DNA from: Solwaraspora sp. WMMA2056
Lineage (GTDB): Bacteria; Actinomycetota; Actinomycetes; Mycobacteriales; Micromonosporaceae
Length of the DNA: 64,000 nucleotides
Assembly: GCF_030345095.1 (NCBI RefSeq)
Contig: NZ_CP128360.1
Span: forward strand, 4,216,001-4,280,000
Direction: 5' to 3'
Below the pieces are notes generated by a model that did no database searches, was not told where the DNA came from, and saw nothing but the letters and a program-made list of their open reading frames with translations. Of this stretch, positions 1-9,192 are shown one piece after another. The position numbers and the translations under genes are program-made. Each line of letters opens with the position of its first letter. The stretch's first letter is position 1.

Positions 1-143
1 GGCCGGTCCCGGAACGACGCGTCTCGGGGAACCATAACTTTTCCGGGCAAAAGCTCGTTTATCAGACGGGCGCCGTCGTAGGTCGACGACCTGGTGCCCG
101 CCCGCACCTGTTCTCCCGACGGACGGCAGCGAGAAGGAGCGCG

Positions 144-1268
144 ATGACCCGCGTGATGACGGTGGTCGGCACCCGGCCGGAGATCATCCGACTGTCCCGG
201 GTGATGGACCGGTTGGACCGTACGGTCGAGCACGTGCTGGTGCACACCGGCCAGAACTGGGATCCGTTCCTGTCCGAGGTCTTCTTCACCGAGCTGCGGC
301 TACGCCCGCCGGACCGGTCCCTCGGCGTCGACACCACCTCGCTGGGCCGGGTGCTCGGTGGGGTGCTGGTCGGCGTCGAGGAGGCGATCGCCGACCATCG
401 GCCCGACGCTCTGCTGGTGCTGGGCGACACCAACAGCGCCATCGCCGCCCTGATGGCCCGCCGGATGCGGGTGCCCGTCTACCACATGGAGGCGGGCAAC
501 CGCTGCTTCGACATCAACGTGCCCGAGGAGACCAACCGGCGGCTGGTCGACCATGTCAGCGACTTCAACCTGGTCTACAGCGAGCACGCCCGGCGCAACC
601 TGACCGCCGAGGGCCTGCACCCGCGCCGGATCCTGCACACCGGCTCGCCGATGCGCGAGGTCCTGGACCACTACCGGGCCGACATCGCGGCCTCGACGGT
701 GCTCGACCAGCTCGGCCTGACCCCCGGTGGGTACGTGGTGGTCAGCGCGCACCGGGAGGAGAACGTGGACCGGCCGGACCGGCTGCACCGGCTGCTCGAC
801 TGCCTGCGGGCGGTCCGTGACGAGTGGGCGCTGCCGGTGCTGGTCAGCACCCATCCGCGAACCCGTAAGCGGTTGGAGGCGCTGGCGAGCGACCCGACCA
901 GCCTCGACCGGATCACCTTCCATGAGCCGTTCGGCCTGTTCGACTACGTGAGCCTGCAGCGGGCCGCCCACTGCACGTTGTCCGACAGCGGCACGATCAG
1001 CGAGGAGGCCGCGATCCTCGGCTTCCCGGCGGTGACCCTGCGCGAGTCGATCGAGCGGCCGGAGGCGTTGGACGCCGGCGGCATCATCATGACCGGCCTG
1101 GACCCGGCCGGGGTGGTCGAAGCGGTCCGGGCCACGGTCGGGCAGGTCGCCGCCGACGGCGTGCCCTGCCCGGCGGACTACCAGGTGCCGGACACCTCCC
1201 GACGGGTGGTCGACTTCATCCTGTCGACCGTCCGGCGGCACCACGAGTGGGCCGGGCTGCGGCGCTGA
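144..1268 (+). CDS. UDP-N-acetylglucosamine 2-epimerase family protein (WecB/CapG/FnlC type)
   Basis: A 374-residue cytoplasmic sugar-nucleotide 2-epimerase of normal family length. Family signatures are visible: GTRPEIIRLS at the N terminus, HTGQNWD, GDTNSA, HMEAGNR followed by PEETNRR, HREENVD, and SDSGTISEEA near the C terminus. The ATG start follows a good ribosome site (AGAAGGAG). WecB converts UDP-GlcNAc to UDP-ManNAc, while the CapG/FnlC/WbvD branch epimerises C2 of a UDP-2-acetamido-2,6-dideoxy-L-hexose. Because a CapE/FlaA1-type dehydratase and an RmlD/WbvR-type reductase lie about 12 kb downstream, I infer the second role, but sequence alone does not separate the two. It opens the polysaccharide locus and is followed after 59 bp by a glycosyltransferase gene. 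Confidence 0.9.
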   Translation: MTRVMTVVGTRPEIIRLSRVMDRLDRTVEHVLVHTGQNWDPFLSEVFFTELRLRPPDRSLGVDTTSLGRVLGGVLVGVEEAIADHRPDALLVLGDTNSAIAALMARRMRVPVYHMEAGNRCFDINVPEETNRRLVDHVSDFNLVYSEHARRNLTAEGLHPRRILHTGSPMREVLDHYRADIAASTVLDQLGLTPGGYVVVSAHREENVDRPDRLHRLLDCLRAVRDEWALPVLVSTHPRTRKRLEALASDPTSLDRITFHEPFGLFDYVSLQRAAHCTLSDSGTISEEAAILGFPAVTLRESIERPEALDAGGIIMTGLDPAGVVEAVRATVGQVAADGVPCPADYQVPDTSRRVVDFILSTVRRHHEWAGLRR

Positions 1269-1327
1269 CCGGTGCCGGCACAGTCGTGGACAGCCGAACC
1301 GACCGACGAGCCGAAGGTGAGTCGACC

Positions 1328-2521
1328 GTGCACGACGTGACGACCGCCCGCGCCGCCGACGGCACCGCCCCCGTCACCACCTTGCGGATTCTCGCCACGG
1401 CCGGGGTGTTCGAACCCGGCTACCGGGGCGGCGGGCCCATCCGTTCACTGCGGTTCATCCTGGACACCCTCCCGGCCGACATCGACGTCACACTGGTCAC
1501 CCGGGACCGGGACCTGGGGGCCGCCGCGCCGTACCCGGGTCTGTCTGGTCGCCTGGTCCGCCGCGACGCCCGGTCGTCGGTGTTCTACCTGGACCCGACG
1601 AACCCGCGCCAGTGGATCAGGCTGCTGCGTCACCTGCGGTCCCACCCGGTCGACCTGCTCTACGTCAACAGTCTCTGGTCGATGTTCTCGGTGCTCGCGA
1701 TCGCGGCGGCGGCACTGCGGTTGCTGCGCGTACCGGCGATTCTGCTCGCTCCCCGCGGCGAGCTCGCCCCGGCGGCGCTGGCGATCAGGCGGCGTAAGAA
1801 GCGGCTGTTCCTGGCGGCATGGGCGCCGGTGCTGCGCCGCCTCGACGTACGGTGGCAGGCGTGCAGCTGGCGGGAACAGCGGCAGATCCTGGCGGCGCTG
1901 CCGTGGGCGCGGGTGATGGTCAACGGCAACGAGTGCCCTGTCCCGGACCGCGACCCGCCACCGGTGACCCCGCACGACGGCCCGCTGCGGCTGGTCTTCA
2001 TCGGTCGCATCTCTCCCATGAAGAACCTCGTCACGGCGTTGGCGGCCGTCGCCCGCGTGAGCCGACCGGTCCACTTCGACATCCACGGACCACGGGAGGA
2101 CGAGGCGTACTGGGCGCGGTGCCGCGAGCTGATCGCCGCGATGCCGACCCACGTCAAGGTCCGCTACCTGGGCGAGCTCGCCGCAGACGAGGTCCTGACG
2201 ACCTTCAGCGGCTACGACGCCTTCCTGTTCCCCACGCTCGGCGAGAACTACGGCCACGTGATCCTGGAGAGTCTCGCCGCCGGCTGCCCGGTCGTCTGTT
2301 CCGGCGAGACCCCGTTCAGCGACCTGATCGCCAGCGCCGGTGGGGCGGTGGTCGACCCGGCGACCGCATCCGCCGTCGCGGCCGTGCTGGACTCGTTGGC
2401 GGACCGGTCGGCCAGTGAGCGGGCGGCGGCCAAGGAGGCGGCGGGCCGGCGGTACCGACTCTGGCGCCGGCAGACCCGGGAACTGCACGTTCTCGATCAC
2501 GCCCGCCGGTTCTGCCGCTGA
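1328..2521 (+). CDS. GT4-like glycosyltransferase (polysaccharide assembly)
   Basis: A 397-residue GT-B-fold glycosyltransferase. The N-terminal acceptor half contains GYRGGGPIRSL, typical of GT4 enzymes in exopolysaccharide loci. The C-terminal donor half starts near LVFIGRISPMKNL and carries the EX7E-type region GENYGHVILESLAAGCPV that binds the nucleotide sugar. I chose GTG at 1328 because AAGGTGA lies 7 bases upstream; an ATG at 1247 is in frame but would overlap the 2-epimerase gene and lacks a ribosome site. It should add one sugar to a lipid-linked repeat unit at the inner membrane face. Donor and acceptor cannot be read from the sequence. Confidence 0.85.
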   Translation: MHDVTTARAADGTAPVTTLRILATAGVFEPGYRGGGPIRSLRFILDTLPADIDVTLVTRDRDLGAAAPYPGLSGRLVRRDARSSVFYLDPTNPRQWIRLLRHLRSHPVDLLYVNSLWSMFSVLAIAAAALRLLRVPAILLAPRGELAPAALAIRRRKKRLFLAAWAPVLRRLDVRWQACSWREQRQILAALPWARVMVNGNECPVPDRDPPPVTPHDGPLRLVFIGRISPMKNLVTALAAVARVSRPVHFDIHGPREDEAYWARCRELIAAMPTHVKVRYLGELAADEVLTTFSGYDAFLFPTLGENYGHVILESLAAGCPVVCSGETPFSDLIASAGGAVVDPATASAVAAVLDSLADRSASERAAAKEAAGRRYRLWRRQTRELHVLDHARRFCR

Positions 2522-2647
2522 CCTGCCCTGCGGTGGCGGCCGTGACCGGCGGCGGGAGCGGATCGTTGTCTGTCGTGACCGGACCGGCTCGGGCCCGGCC
2601 ACCCGACCGCCGGCCGCAGCCACACCCGCCGGGAGTAAGGACAGCAC

Positions 2648-3187
2648 GTGCCCAGTCGCATCCGTCCGCTCATCCAGCGGGTCCGGGACCACCTCGCGGC
2701 GTCCCGGAACCCAGAGGCGTTCGTCAGGTCGCTCGGGGTCAATCTCACCGGCCGGGTCCGGTTCTACGGCGTCAACCGTGCGATGTTCGGCTCGGAACCC
2801 TGGCTGATCACCATCGGCGACAACGTGTACGTCACCTCCGAGGTGCAGTTCGTCACCCACGACGGCGGCACGTTGATCCTGCGTAAGGATTATCCCGACC
2901 TCGACTGGACGGCGCCGATCACCATCGGCGACGACGTCTACATCGGGATGCGGGCGATGATCCTGGCCGGCGTCACCATCGGAAACCGGTGCGTCATCGG
3001 CGCGGGCGCGGTCGTCACCCGGGACGTCCCGGACAACACGGTGGCGGCCGGGGTGCCGGCCCGGCCGATCCGCACCACCGACGAGTACCTCGAACGGCTG
3101 CGCGCCAAGTCGCTGGGCATCGGGCATCTGCCGGTGCCGGCCAAGCACGAGGCGATGAAGCGGATCTACCGGGTCGGCACCGGCTGA
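2648..3187 (+). CDS. hexapeptide-repeat acyltransferase
   Basis: A 179-residue left-handed beta-helix (LbH) acyltransferase of the maltose/galactoside acetyltransferase superfamily. The hexapeptide core runs from about residue 57 (ITIGDNVYV) through ITIGDDVYIG and GVTIGNRCVIGAGAVVTRDV to the VAAGVPARPIR cap. The His in FVTHDGG is the probable catalytic base. A GTG start follows GGGAGTAAGGA. Such enzymes usually O-acetylate a sugar of the repeat unit with acetyl-CoA as donor, but the acceptor is unknown. The C-terminal 40 residues extend past the helix. It is the last gene of the first plus-strand unit and is convergent with the next gene. Confidence 0.85.
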   Translation: MPSRIRPLIQRVRDHLAASRNPEAFVRSLGVNLTGRVRFYGVNRAMFGSEPWLITIGDNVYVTSEVQFVTHDGGTLILRKDYPDLDWTAPITIGDDVYIGMRAMILAGVTIGNRCVIGAGAVVTRDVPDNTVAAGVPARPIRTTDEYLERLRAKSLGIGHLPVPAKHEAMKRIYRVGTG

Positions 3188-3219
3188 GCCAGGGCGGTGG
3201 TGCTGCTGCGTCCGGACGG

Positions 3220-5244
3220 CTAGGCCCGGCGGTAGGCGAGCCGGGGCGGCGGGTGCTGGTGCACGCCGGCGAGGGTCACCGGCCCGAGCGGGCCGCTCAC
3301 CCCGACCATGTCGTAGCCGTACCGGTCACCGGACATGGCCGCCGCGACCGTCCCCAGGGCCAGCGTCGTCGCGCTGCCGGCGTCACTGGTCCGCAGCGCG
3401 GGCGGCGTGACCCCGCTGGCCTGCCACACCACGGCGTACCAGTGCCAGCCGGCCGGTAGCGTCACCGGGGTGGCCCGCACCGACTCCCTGACCCCGACGG
3501 GGGCGACGGCGACGGTGCCGAAATCGGCGATCGGGCTGCGCAGCGCGGGTCGCCCGGTCACCGGGTCGTGGGCGTACACCCCGTGCCGCAGCACCCCGCT
3601 GCCGGCGGCGGTCACCTCGACGCAGACCCGGTCGACCGGGGTCGCCTCGGCCAGGTGGACCGGGTAGAGCAGCAGCCGTTGAAAGGCCCCGGCCCAGCCG
3701 GTGCTGCGCGTCGCACCGGCCAGCGGCAGGAAGTAGCTGCCGACGGTGTCCGTCGACCCGGGCAGCGGCTCGCGGCCCGGCTGCCCGACCGCCTGCCACA
3801 TCCCGTACCCGGGGGAGACCGGCACGCTGTAGGTGACCCCGTCGGCGGCGACCCGGTCGGCCACGGCGAGGTTCGTCGGCCCGGCGGGCACCAGCAGCCG
3901 GTGGTACAGCTGCGGCACCGCCATCCGGGCCTGGGTGACGGTGCCGACCCGCTCGATCATGACGAAGTCCCGACCGCCGGCGGAGACGACGATCTCGGTG
4001 GCCGCCGAGTACGGGGCCAGGTAACGGCGGTACGCCGTACCGGTCACCGACTCGCCCGCCGCCATGGTCCGCCCCCAGACCAGCTGCGGGTAGTTCTTCT
4101 TCAGGCTGGAGCTGATGAACCAGCCCTTCACGGTGGTGTGGCGCGACCGGACGCCGGGGTGGCCGTCGTCGATCGGCAGCAGGCCGACGGCGATGCCCCA
4201 CTGCTGGATGTTGCCGCTGCTCAGTGCCCACTGGGTCATGCTGGCCGCTGGCGTCGCCGGCTCCCGCAGGGTCGCCGGGGTGAAGTCGGTGAGCGCGGTG
4301 AGGGTGTCGATCGCGGCCCAGGCCGACCAGCTCAGGCCGCCGGTGTAGCCGACGTTCGGCATGAACTGCCGGCGGTTGCCGCCGGCCGGTGCGGTCAACG
4401 GCGCGCACTGGGTCACCCCCGCGTTGAGCGTGAACCGGCTCAGCGCGGTCACCGTCTGGCTGACCAGCAGGCCACCGGTCACCCATCGGTAGACGTTGTG
4501 GACGCGGCACAGCGACGGAATCCGGTTCATGATGGTGGCGATCGGGGTGCCGACGTTCGCCTGCGCGGTGTCGATCATTCCCCGGTAGCTGGGGATGACG
4601 TACGACTCGCGGATCTGCAGTTCCTGACCGGTGGAGCGGCCGTCGCGCACCGGCCGACCGTCGAGTTCGACGGCGACGGTGTGCGAGTGGGTGGCCGGCC
4701 GGATCTGGACGTCGGGGGTGACGGCGGTGACCGGGACCGTGGTCCGGTTGGTGGCACCGGCGACGTGGGTCAGTGGCGCCGCCGGCCGGACCCGGATGCC
4801 CTGGGCGATGCCGTCGACCACCGTGTACGGGTTGCCGAACAGCAGGCTGCCGGGGCTGGTGACGGCGAGCAGGGTGAAGATCCGTACGCCGTCGGTCCAC
4901 CGCGACCCCACGTCGGCGGTGGTCTTGCCGTGGTTGGTCACGGCGATCTGGGTGCCGACGTTGTATCCGTGGTTGCCGCCGACGTACGACCAGCCGGTGT
5001 TGATCGGGCAGTTGTCGTCGGAGGTGTCGTGGATCCGGGTGCCGACGGCGGACATGACCGGCCACACCTGGGCGTCGGTCGCGGTCGACGCGACGATGCT
5101 GACCTGGGGGAGTCCGGAGTGCCACATGCCGACCATGGCCTCGGCGTACGCCAGGTTCGCCGGCATCACCAGGTCCCTGGTGGCGTCGAACCTCGACCGG
5201 ATGGACATCAGGGCGTTGGACCGGTAGACGATCAGTTCCGGCAT
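3220..5244 (-). CDS. large protein of unknown function in polysaccharide locus
   Basis: A 674-residue protein that I do not recognise. The start is secure (GGAGG seven bases before ATG). There is no signal peptide, membrane segment or repeat array. The composition is rich in Thr, Val, Ala and Gly, as in an all-beta protein. Visible landmarks are an early HDTSDDNCPINTGW stretch, NHGYNVGTQIAVTNHGKTT around residue 95, YVIPSYRGMID around 225, and a C-terminal part (from about 480) resembling the jelly-roll domains of phage tail-fibre or polysaccharide-binding proteins (YFLPLAG, YPVHLAEATPVDRV, GWHWYAVVWQ). It lies alone between convergent and divergent polysaccharide genes. A glycan-binding or glycan-cleaving role is possible, but I cannot name a family. 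Confidence 0.8.
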   Translation of the reverse strand: MPELIVYRSNALMSIRSRFDATRDLVMPANLAYAEAMVGMWHSGLPQVSIVASTATDAQVWPVMSAVGTRIHDTSDDNCPINTGWSYVGGNHGYNVGTQIAVTNHGKTTADVGSRWTDGVRIFTLLAVTSPGSLLFGNPYTVVDGIAQGIRVRPAAPLTHVAGATNRTTVPVTAVTPDVQIRPATHSHTVAVELDGRPVRDGRSTGQELQIRESYVIPSYRGMIDTAQANVGTPIATIMNRIPSLCRVHNVYRWVTGGLLVSQTVTALSRFTLNAGVTQCAPLTAPAGGNRRQFMPNVGYTGGLSWSAWAAIDTLTALTDFTPATLREPATPAASMTQWALSSGNIQQWGIAVGLLPIDDGHPGVRSRHTTVKGWFISSSLKKNYPQLVWGRTMAAGESVTGTAYRRYLAPYSAATEIVVSAGGRDFVMIERVGTVTQARMAVPQLYHRLLVPAGPTNLAVADRVAADGVTYSVPVSPGYGMWQAVGQPGREPLPGSTDTVGSYFLPLAGATRSTGWAGAFQRLLLYPVHLAEATPVDRVCVEVTAAGSGVLRHGVYAHDPVTGRPALRSPIADFGTVAVAPVGVRESVRATPVTLPAGWHWYAVVWQASGVTPPALRTSDAGSATTLALGTVAAAMSGDRYGYDMVGVSGPLGPVTLAGVHQHPPPRLAYRRA

Positions 5245-5547
5245 GGTGACACCTCCACGCGAACGGTGCGACGCTGCTGTCAGCGTGCGCCTGTGCGCAG
5301 GTCACGGCGGTTCTCGGTCGCCTGGGTGACAGTGGGACGAACCGTTCGGCCGCGCCCGGAGCCGGATGATCGGCCGCCGGCACGCCGCATGACCGGCGCG
5401 CGCCGGGACCGCACGATCGGCCGACCGGTCCGGCCGGTCGGGCGACCGGCGGGACGGCGTACTGGACAATTAACACTATTGCCCCGTAACGGATGGCGGC
5501 CGCCGCTCGATGAACAGGTGATCGGGCCACACACCGAGGGGTTGACC
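5245..5547. promoter_or_regulatory. divergent intergenic region with hairpin and candidate promoter
   Basis: About 300 bp without a gene lies between the divergent 674-residue protein and the epimerase operon. It holds an 8-bp-arm inverted repeat at 5421-5441 (CCGACCGG, 5-nt loop, CCGGTCGG). It also holds the only AT-rich patch here, with a possible plus-strand promoter TGGACA (5463-5468), an 18-bp spacer, and TAACGG (5487-5492). The promoter call is weak. Confidence 0.35.
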
Positions 5548-6504
5548 ATGCGCATACTGATCACCGGCGGCGCCGGTTTCATCGGCAGCCACCTGGCCCG
5601 CGCCGCCCTGGGCGAACCCGCCGTCAAGGAGGTCACCGTCCTGGACGACCTGTCGGTCGGACTGCGCGGCAACCTCGACGGCCTCGACGTCGAATTCGTC
5701 GAGGGGTCGATCCTGGACCCGGCGGCACTGGCCACCGCGATGGTCGGCCGCGAGGCGGTGGTCCACCTGGCCGCGCTGCCCAGCGTGCCCCGGTCGCTAC
5801 GCGACCCGGTCGCCTCCCACCATGCGAACGCCACCGGCACGCTGATGGTGCTCGAAGCGGCCCGACGCCACGACGTCGAGCACGTGCTGGTCGCCTCCTC
5901 CTCGTCGGTGTACGGGCTGAACCCGGCCCTGCCGAAACCGGAGCTGACCTGGACCCGACCGATGAGCCCCTACGCCGCGAGCAAGCTCGCCACCGAGGCG
6001 TACGCCCTGGCCCACCAGGCGTCGTTCGGGCTGCCCACGCTGGCCCTGCGGTTCTTCAACGTGTTCGGCCCCGGGCAGCGCCACGACCACGCCTACGCCG
6101 CCGTCATTCCCCGGTTCGTGCACGCTGCGCTGCGTGGCGAACCGGCCGTGGTCCACGGCGACGGCACCCAGTCGCGCGACTTCACCTACGTCGGCACCGT
6201 CTGCGACGTCATCCTCGACGCGCTGCGCCGCCGGGTGCACCACCCGCACCCGGTCAACCTCGCCTTCGGTGCCCGGGCGAACCTGCTGCAGCTGCTCGAC
6301 GAGATCGGCACACTGCTCGGTCGCGAGGTGGCCCGTGAACACCAGGCACCGCGTACCGGTGACGTGCCGCACTCGCTGGCCGACAACACCACCCTGCGGC
6401 GACTGTTCCCCGACCTGGTGCCGGTGGCCCGGCTCGACGGGCTGCGCGCCACCATCGACTGGATGGCCCGACGGCGCGACGCCGGCACCGCCACCACCCG
6501 GTGA
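5548..6504 (+). CDS. NAD-dependent sugar epimerase/dehydratase (WbpP/GalE-like extended SDR)
   Basis: A 318-residue extended short-chain dehydrogenase. It has the Rossmann motif GGAGFIGSHL at the N terminus, HLAALPSVPRS, a catalytic SSSSVYG serine block, the YAASK catalytic Tyr/Lys pair, and RFFNVFGPGQR and DFTYVGTV in the substrate half. The wide P-x-SPYAASK region and FFNVFGPGQ fit the UDP-GlcNAc(A)/UDP-glucose 4-epimerase group typified by WbpP. I infer that it supplies a 4-epimerised UDP-hexose(amine) for the polymer. ATG at 5548 is chosen because it places the Rossmann motif at the N terminus. Its stop overlaps the flippase GTG by 4 bp, so the two are translationally coupled. Confidence 0.85.
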   Translation: MRILITGGAGFIGSHLARAALGEPAVKEVTVLDDLSVGLRGNLDGLDVEFVEGSILDPAALATAMVGREAVVHLAALPSVPRSLRDPVASHHANATGTLMVLEAARRHDVEHVLVASSSSVYGLNPALPKPELTWTRPMSPYAASKLATEAYALAHQASFGLPTLALRFFNVFGPGQRHDHAYAAVIPRFVHAALRGEPAVVHGDGTQSRDFTYVGTVCDVILDALRRRVHHPHPVNLAFGARANLLQLLDEIGTLLGREVAREHQAPRTGDVPHSLADNTTLRRLFPDLVPVARLDGLRATIDWMARRRDAGTATTR

Positions 6505-7970
6505 CGACGACAGCGCCCGGCCGCACCACCGCCGGGCCGGTCGCCGCCCCCGACCGCCCGTCGGGGCCCGCCGGGCCCGGTCGGGACCGCGCGGTCACCG
6601 TCGGCATCGTCACGGCGATGGCGGCCCGCGCGGTCGGGATGGCCGCGCCGCTGGTGATCACCCCGGTCTGCTTCCGCTACCTCGGCGATCAGCGGTACGG
6701 ACTGTGGATGGCCGTGACCGCGCTGACCGGGATGGCCTGGTTCGCCGATCTCGGCCTGGGCAACGGCCTGCTCACCCGGCTCAGCCACCTCGGTGCCGAC
6801 GTACGACAGCAGGCCCGGGAGATCTCCAGCGCATTCGCCACCGTCGGCGCGGTGGCCCTGGCCCTGCTCGGTGGCCTGGCCGTGGTCGTCGGACTCGTGC
6901 CGTGGGACCGGCTGTTCGGGGTCACCGACCCGGCTGTCGCCGCCGAGGCCGCGGCCGTCGTCGGGCTCTGCTTCGCGGCGTTCGCGATCAACATCCCGTT
7001 CGCCCTCGTCCAGCGGGTCCAGTACGCCGCCGGCCAGGTCGCCCAGAGCAGCGCCTGGCAGTCGGCCGGCTCCCTGACCAGCATGGTGGCGGTGCTCGTC
7101 GCCGTCGCTGCCGGGTGGCCGCCGGTGGTGGTCATCGCCTACGCGGTGTTCGCCGTCCCTACGGTCAACCTGCTCAACACGATGGTCTACTTCGGCGTCC
7201 AGCGGCCGGTGACACGACCCTCGCCGCGGCTGGTGCACCGGACGACCGCCGCCGGACTGCTCCGACTGGGCCTGCGGTTCTTCGTTCTCACCACGATCTC
7301 GTCGATCGCGCTCAACGTGGACAGCCCGCTGGTCGCCAACGTCCTGGGGTTGACGGTGGCGGCACACTACGCCGTCGTCGCCAAGCTGTTCGGCGTCCTG
7401 TCGGTGTTCGTCGGACTCGTCGGGATGACGGTCTGGCCGGTCAACGGCGCGGCGCTGAGCAACGGCGAGGTGGCCTGGGTCCGCCGGCACACCCGCCGGA
7501 TGATGCTGCTCTACGGCACGGTCGTGGGCGGGGCCGGACTGGCGCTGGTCGGCTGGGGCCACCGGGTGGTCGACCTGTGGGTCGGCGGTGTCGACCGCGC
7601 CATCGTTCCGGTGACCGTGCTCGCCGCGCTGGCCTGCTGGTCGTTCGTGGTGGCGGTGACCTCTCCGCTGATGCTCGTGCAGAACAGCGTCGGCCTGCTC
7701 CGGCCGCAGTTCGTCGGTTGGGCGGCGTTCCTGCTGCTGGCCACCGGGCTGAAGGTGTGGGGCGTGCACCGCTTCGGGCTGGTCGCCGTGCCGGTGGCCG
7801 CCTGCGTGGCCTACCTGGTGACGCTCTGCCCGGCCGCCGTGGTCGGCTACCGGCGCGCTCTGACCGCAGCCGGCACCGTCGCCGCTGCCGACACCGGTGG
7901 CGTCCCTGGCCCCGTCGGTTCCCGTACCGCCGTCGACGAGGAGGAACCCGATGTCCGGGTCCGTGGCTGA
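6501..7970 (+). CDS. polysaccharide flippase, Wzx/MATE-like
   Basis: A 489-residue integral membrane protein with about 12-14 hydrophobic segments (for example AVALALLGGLAVVVGLVPW and LTSMVAVLVAVAAG), typical of Wzx/RfbX transporters of the MOP superfamily. An early GDQRYGLWMAV segment after the first helix is common in lipopolysaccharide flippases. It would move the undecaprenyl-linked repeat unit across the cytoplasmic membrane. The GTG start overlaps the preceding epimerase stop as GTGA, and its own 3' end overlaps the next gene by 20 bp. The tail after the last helix (from about residue 460) is hydrophilic. Confidence 0.85.
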   Translation: MTTTAPGRTTAGPVAAPDRPSGPAGPGRDRAVTVGIVTAMAARAVGMAAPLVITPVCFRYLGDQRYGLWMAVTALTGMAWFADLGLGNGLLTRLSHLGADVRQQAREISSAFATVGAVALALLGGLAVVVGLVPWDRLFGVTDPAVAAEAAAVVGLCFAAFAINIPFALVQRVQYAAGQVAQSSAWQSAGSLTSMVAVLVAVAAGWPPVVVIAYAVFAVPTVNLLNTMVYFGVQRPVTRPSPRLVHRTTAAGLLRLGLRFFVLTTISSIALNVDSPLVANVLGLTVAAHYAVVAKLFGVLSVFVGLVGMTVWPVNGAALSNGEVAWVRRHTRRMMLLYGTVVGGAGLALVGWGHRVVDLWVGGVDRAIVPVTVLAALACWSFVVAVTSPLMLVQNSVGLLRPQFVGWAAFLLLATGLKVWGVHRFGLVAVPVAACVAYLVTLCPAAVVGYRRALTAAGTVAAADTGGVPGPVGSRTAVDEEEPDVRVRG

Positions 7971-9192
7971 CCGCACGATCATCGGTTCCGGTGTCGGGGG
8001 CAGCGGCCCCGACGGTGCCCGCCGGGTGCTGCGGGTGGTCGGTGAACTGAACTTCGGCGGCACCGAGACGCGCACCGCCGAACTGCTGCCCCATCTGGCC
8101 GCCGGTGGCATCGAGGTGCACCTGGTGACGCTGGCCGACCAGGTCGGCCCCGGTCCACTGTCCGGGGCGATCACCCGCTACGGCGGTTCGGTCACCGCCG
8201 TACCACTCGACGCCCGGTTCCCGGCCCGGTTCCACCGCCTGCTGCGCCGGCTACGGCCGGACGCCGTGCACGTCGACTGCGCCAACTTCTCCGGGGTCCC
8301 GCTCGCCCTGGCCGGGCTCGCCGGGGTGCCGGTGCGCGTCGGGCACTTCCGGGGCGACGACGACCAGCGTCGCGGCCTGCCCCGCCGGGTGTCCCGGTGG
8401 ATCTGCGGCCGGCTCCTGCACGGTTGCGCCACCGACATTCTCGGCGTCTCACCCGGATCGCTCGGGGTTGGCTACCGCAGCGACTGGCACACCGACCCCC
8501 GCTGTCAGGTGGTGCTCAACGGACTCGACGTCGAGCGGCTACGCCGGCCGAGTCCGCTGGACCTGCGGGCGGCGATCGGTGCCCGCCCCGGGGACCTGGT
8601 CTGTGTGAGCGTGGGTCGGGCCTCGGCCGAGAAACGGCGATGGCTGCTCCCGCCGATCCTCGCGGCGCTGCGGACCCGGGGGGTGTCCGCGCACGCCGTG
8701 CTGGTCGGCCCCGGCGACGCCGCCGACGACGCCCGGGTCGCGGCGGCGGCGTCCGCCGCCGGCGTCGCCGAGCGGGTGCACCTGCTGGGTGCCCGCGACG
8801 ACGTCGGTGGTCTGCTGCGCCAGGCCGACGTGGTGATCCATCCGTCCTGCCTGGAGGGGCTGCCCGGCGGGGTGTTGGAACCGGTCGCGCTCGGGATCGG
8901 CACGGTGGCGGCGGATCTGCCCGGCGTTCGGTTCATCAGCGGGCACCTGCCCGGCGTCTCCGTCGTCGACATCGACGCGCCGCCGTCGCAGTGGGCGGCG
9001 GCGGCACAGGCCGCTGCGGCGTACACGGCGGCGACCGACACCGCGACGGCCGTCGCACGCTTCGCCGACAGCGTCTTCGCCATCGACACGGCGGCCGCCA
9101 CCCACCTGGCGATCTACCGGCGGCGGCCGGCCCGCCGGCACCCTGCGTCCCCCGGCGGCCGGCTGCGGCCGCCGGCCGATTCGAAATGGTGA
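7951..9192 (+). CDS. GT4-like glycosyltransferase
   Basis: A 413-residue GT-B glycosyltransferase. GELNFGGTETRTAELLPHL near residue 35 is the acceptor-side GG motif seen in WcaL/EpsD-type GT4 enzymes. VSVGRASAEKRRWLL begins the donor half, and HPSCLEGLPGGVLEPVALG is the EX7E region. The ATG at 7951 has a strong GAGGAGGAA six bases upstream and lies inside the end of the flippase gene, so it is preferred over an in-frame start at 7897. It is part of the 5548-10466 operon with 4-20 bp overlaps. Sugar specificity is unknown. Confidence 0.85.
   Translation: MSGSVADRTIIGSGVGGSGPDGARRVLRVVGELNFGGTETRTAELLPHLAAGGIEVHLVTLADQVGPGPLSGAITRYGGSVTAVPLDARFPARFHRLLRRLRPDAVHVDCANFSGVPLALAGLAGVPVRVGHFRGDDDQRRGLPRRVSRWICGRLLHGCATDILGVSPGSLGVGYRSDWHTDPRCQVVLNGLDVERLRRPSPLDLRAAIGARPGDLVCVSVGRASAEKRRWLLPPILAALRTRGVSAHAVLVGPGDAADDARVAAAASAAGVAERVHLLGARDDVGGLLRQADVVIHPSCLEGLPGGVLEPVALGIGTVAADLPGVRFISGHLPGVSVVDIDAPPSQWAAAAQAAAAYTAATDTATAVARFADSVFAIDTAAATHLAIYRRRPARRHPASPGGRLRPPADSKW

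Noticed and set aside
1-143. A gene at the left edge of the window
   Set aside because: Only an antisense shadow frame covers this stretch. It holds the ribosome site of the 2-epimerase and an AT-rich patch near 31-65, but no gene can be supported.
1445-3148. Long minus-strand open frame antisense to the first glycosyltransferase and acyltransferase
   Set aside because: High-GC DNA gives long antisense frames. The translation is rich in Arg/Pro/Gly and has no family features, and both plus-strand genes are clear.
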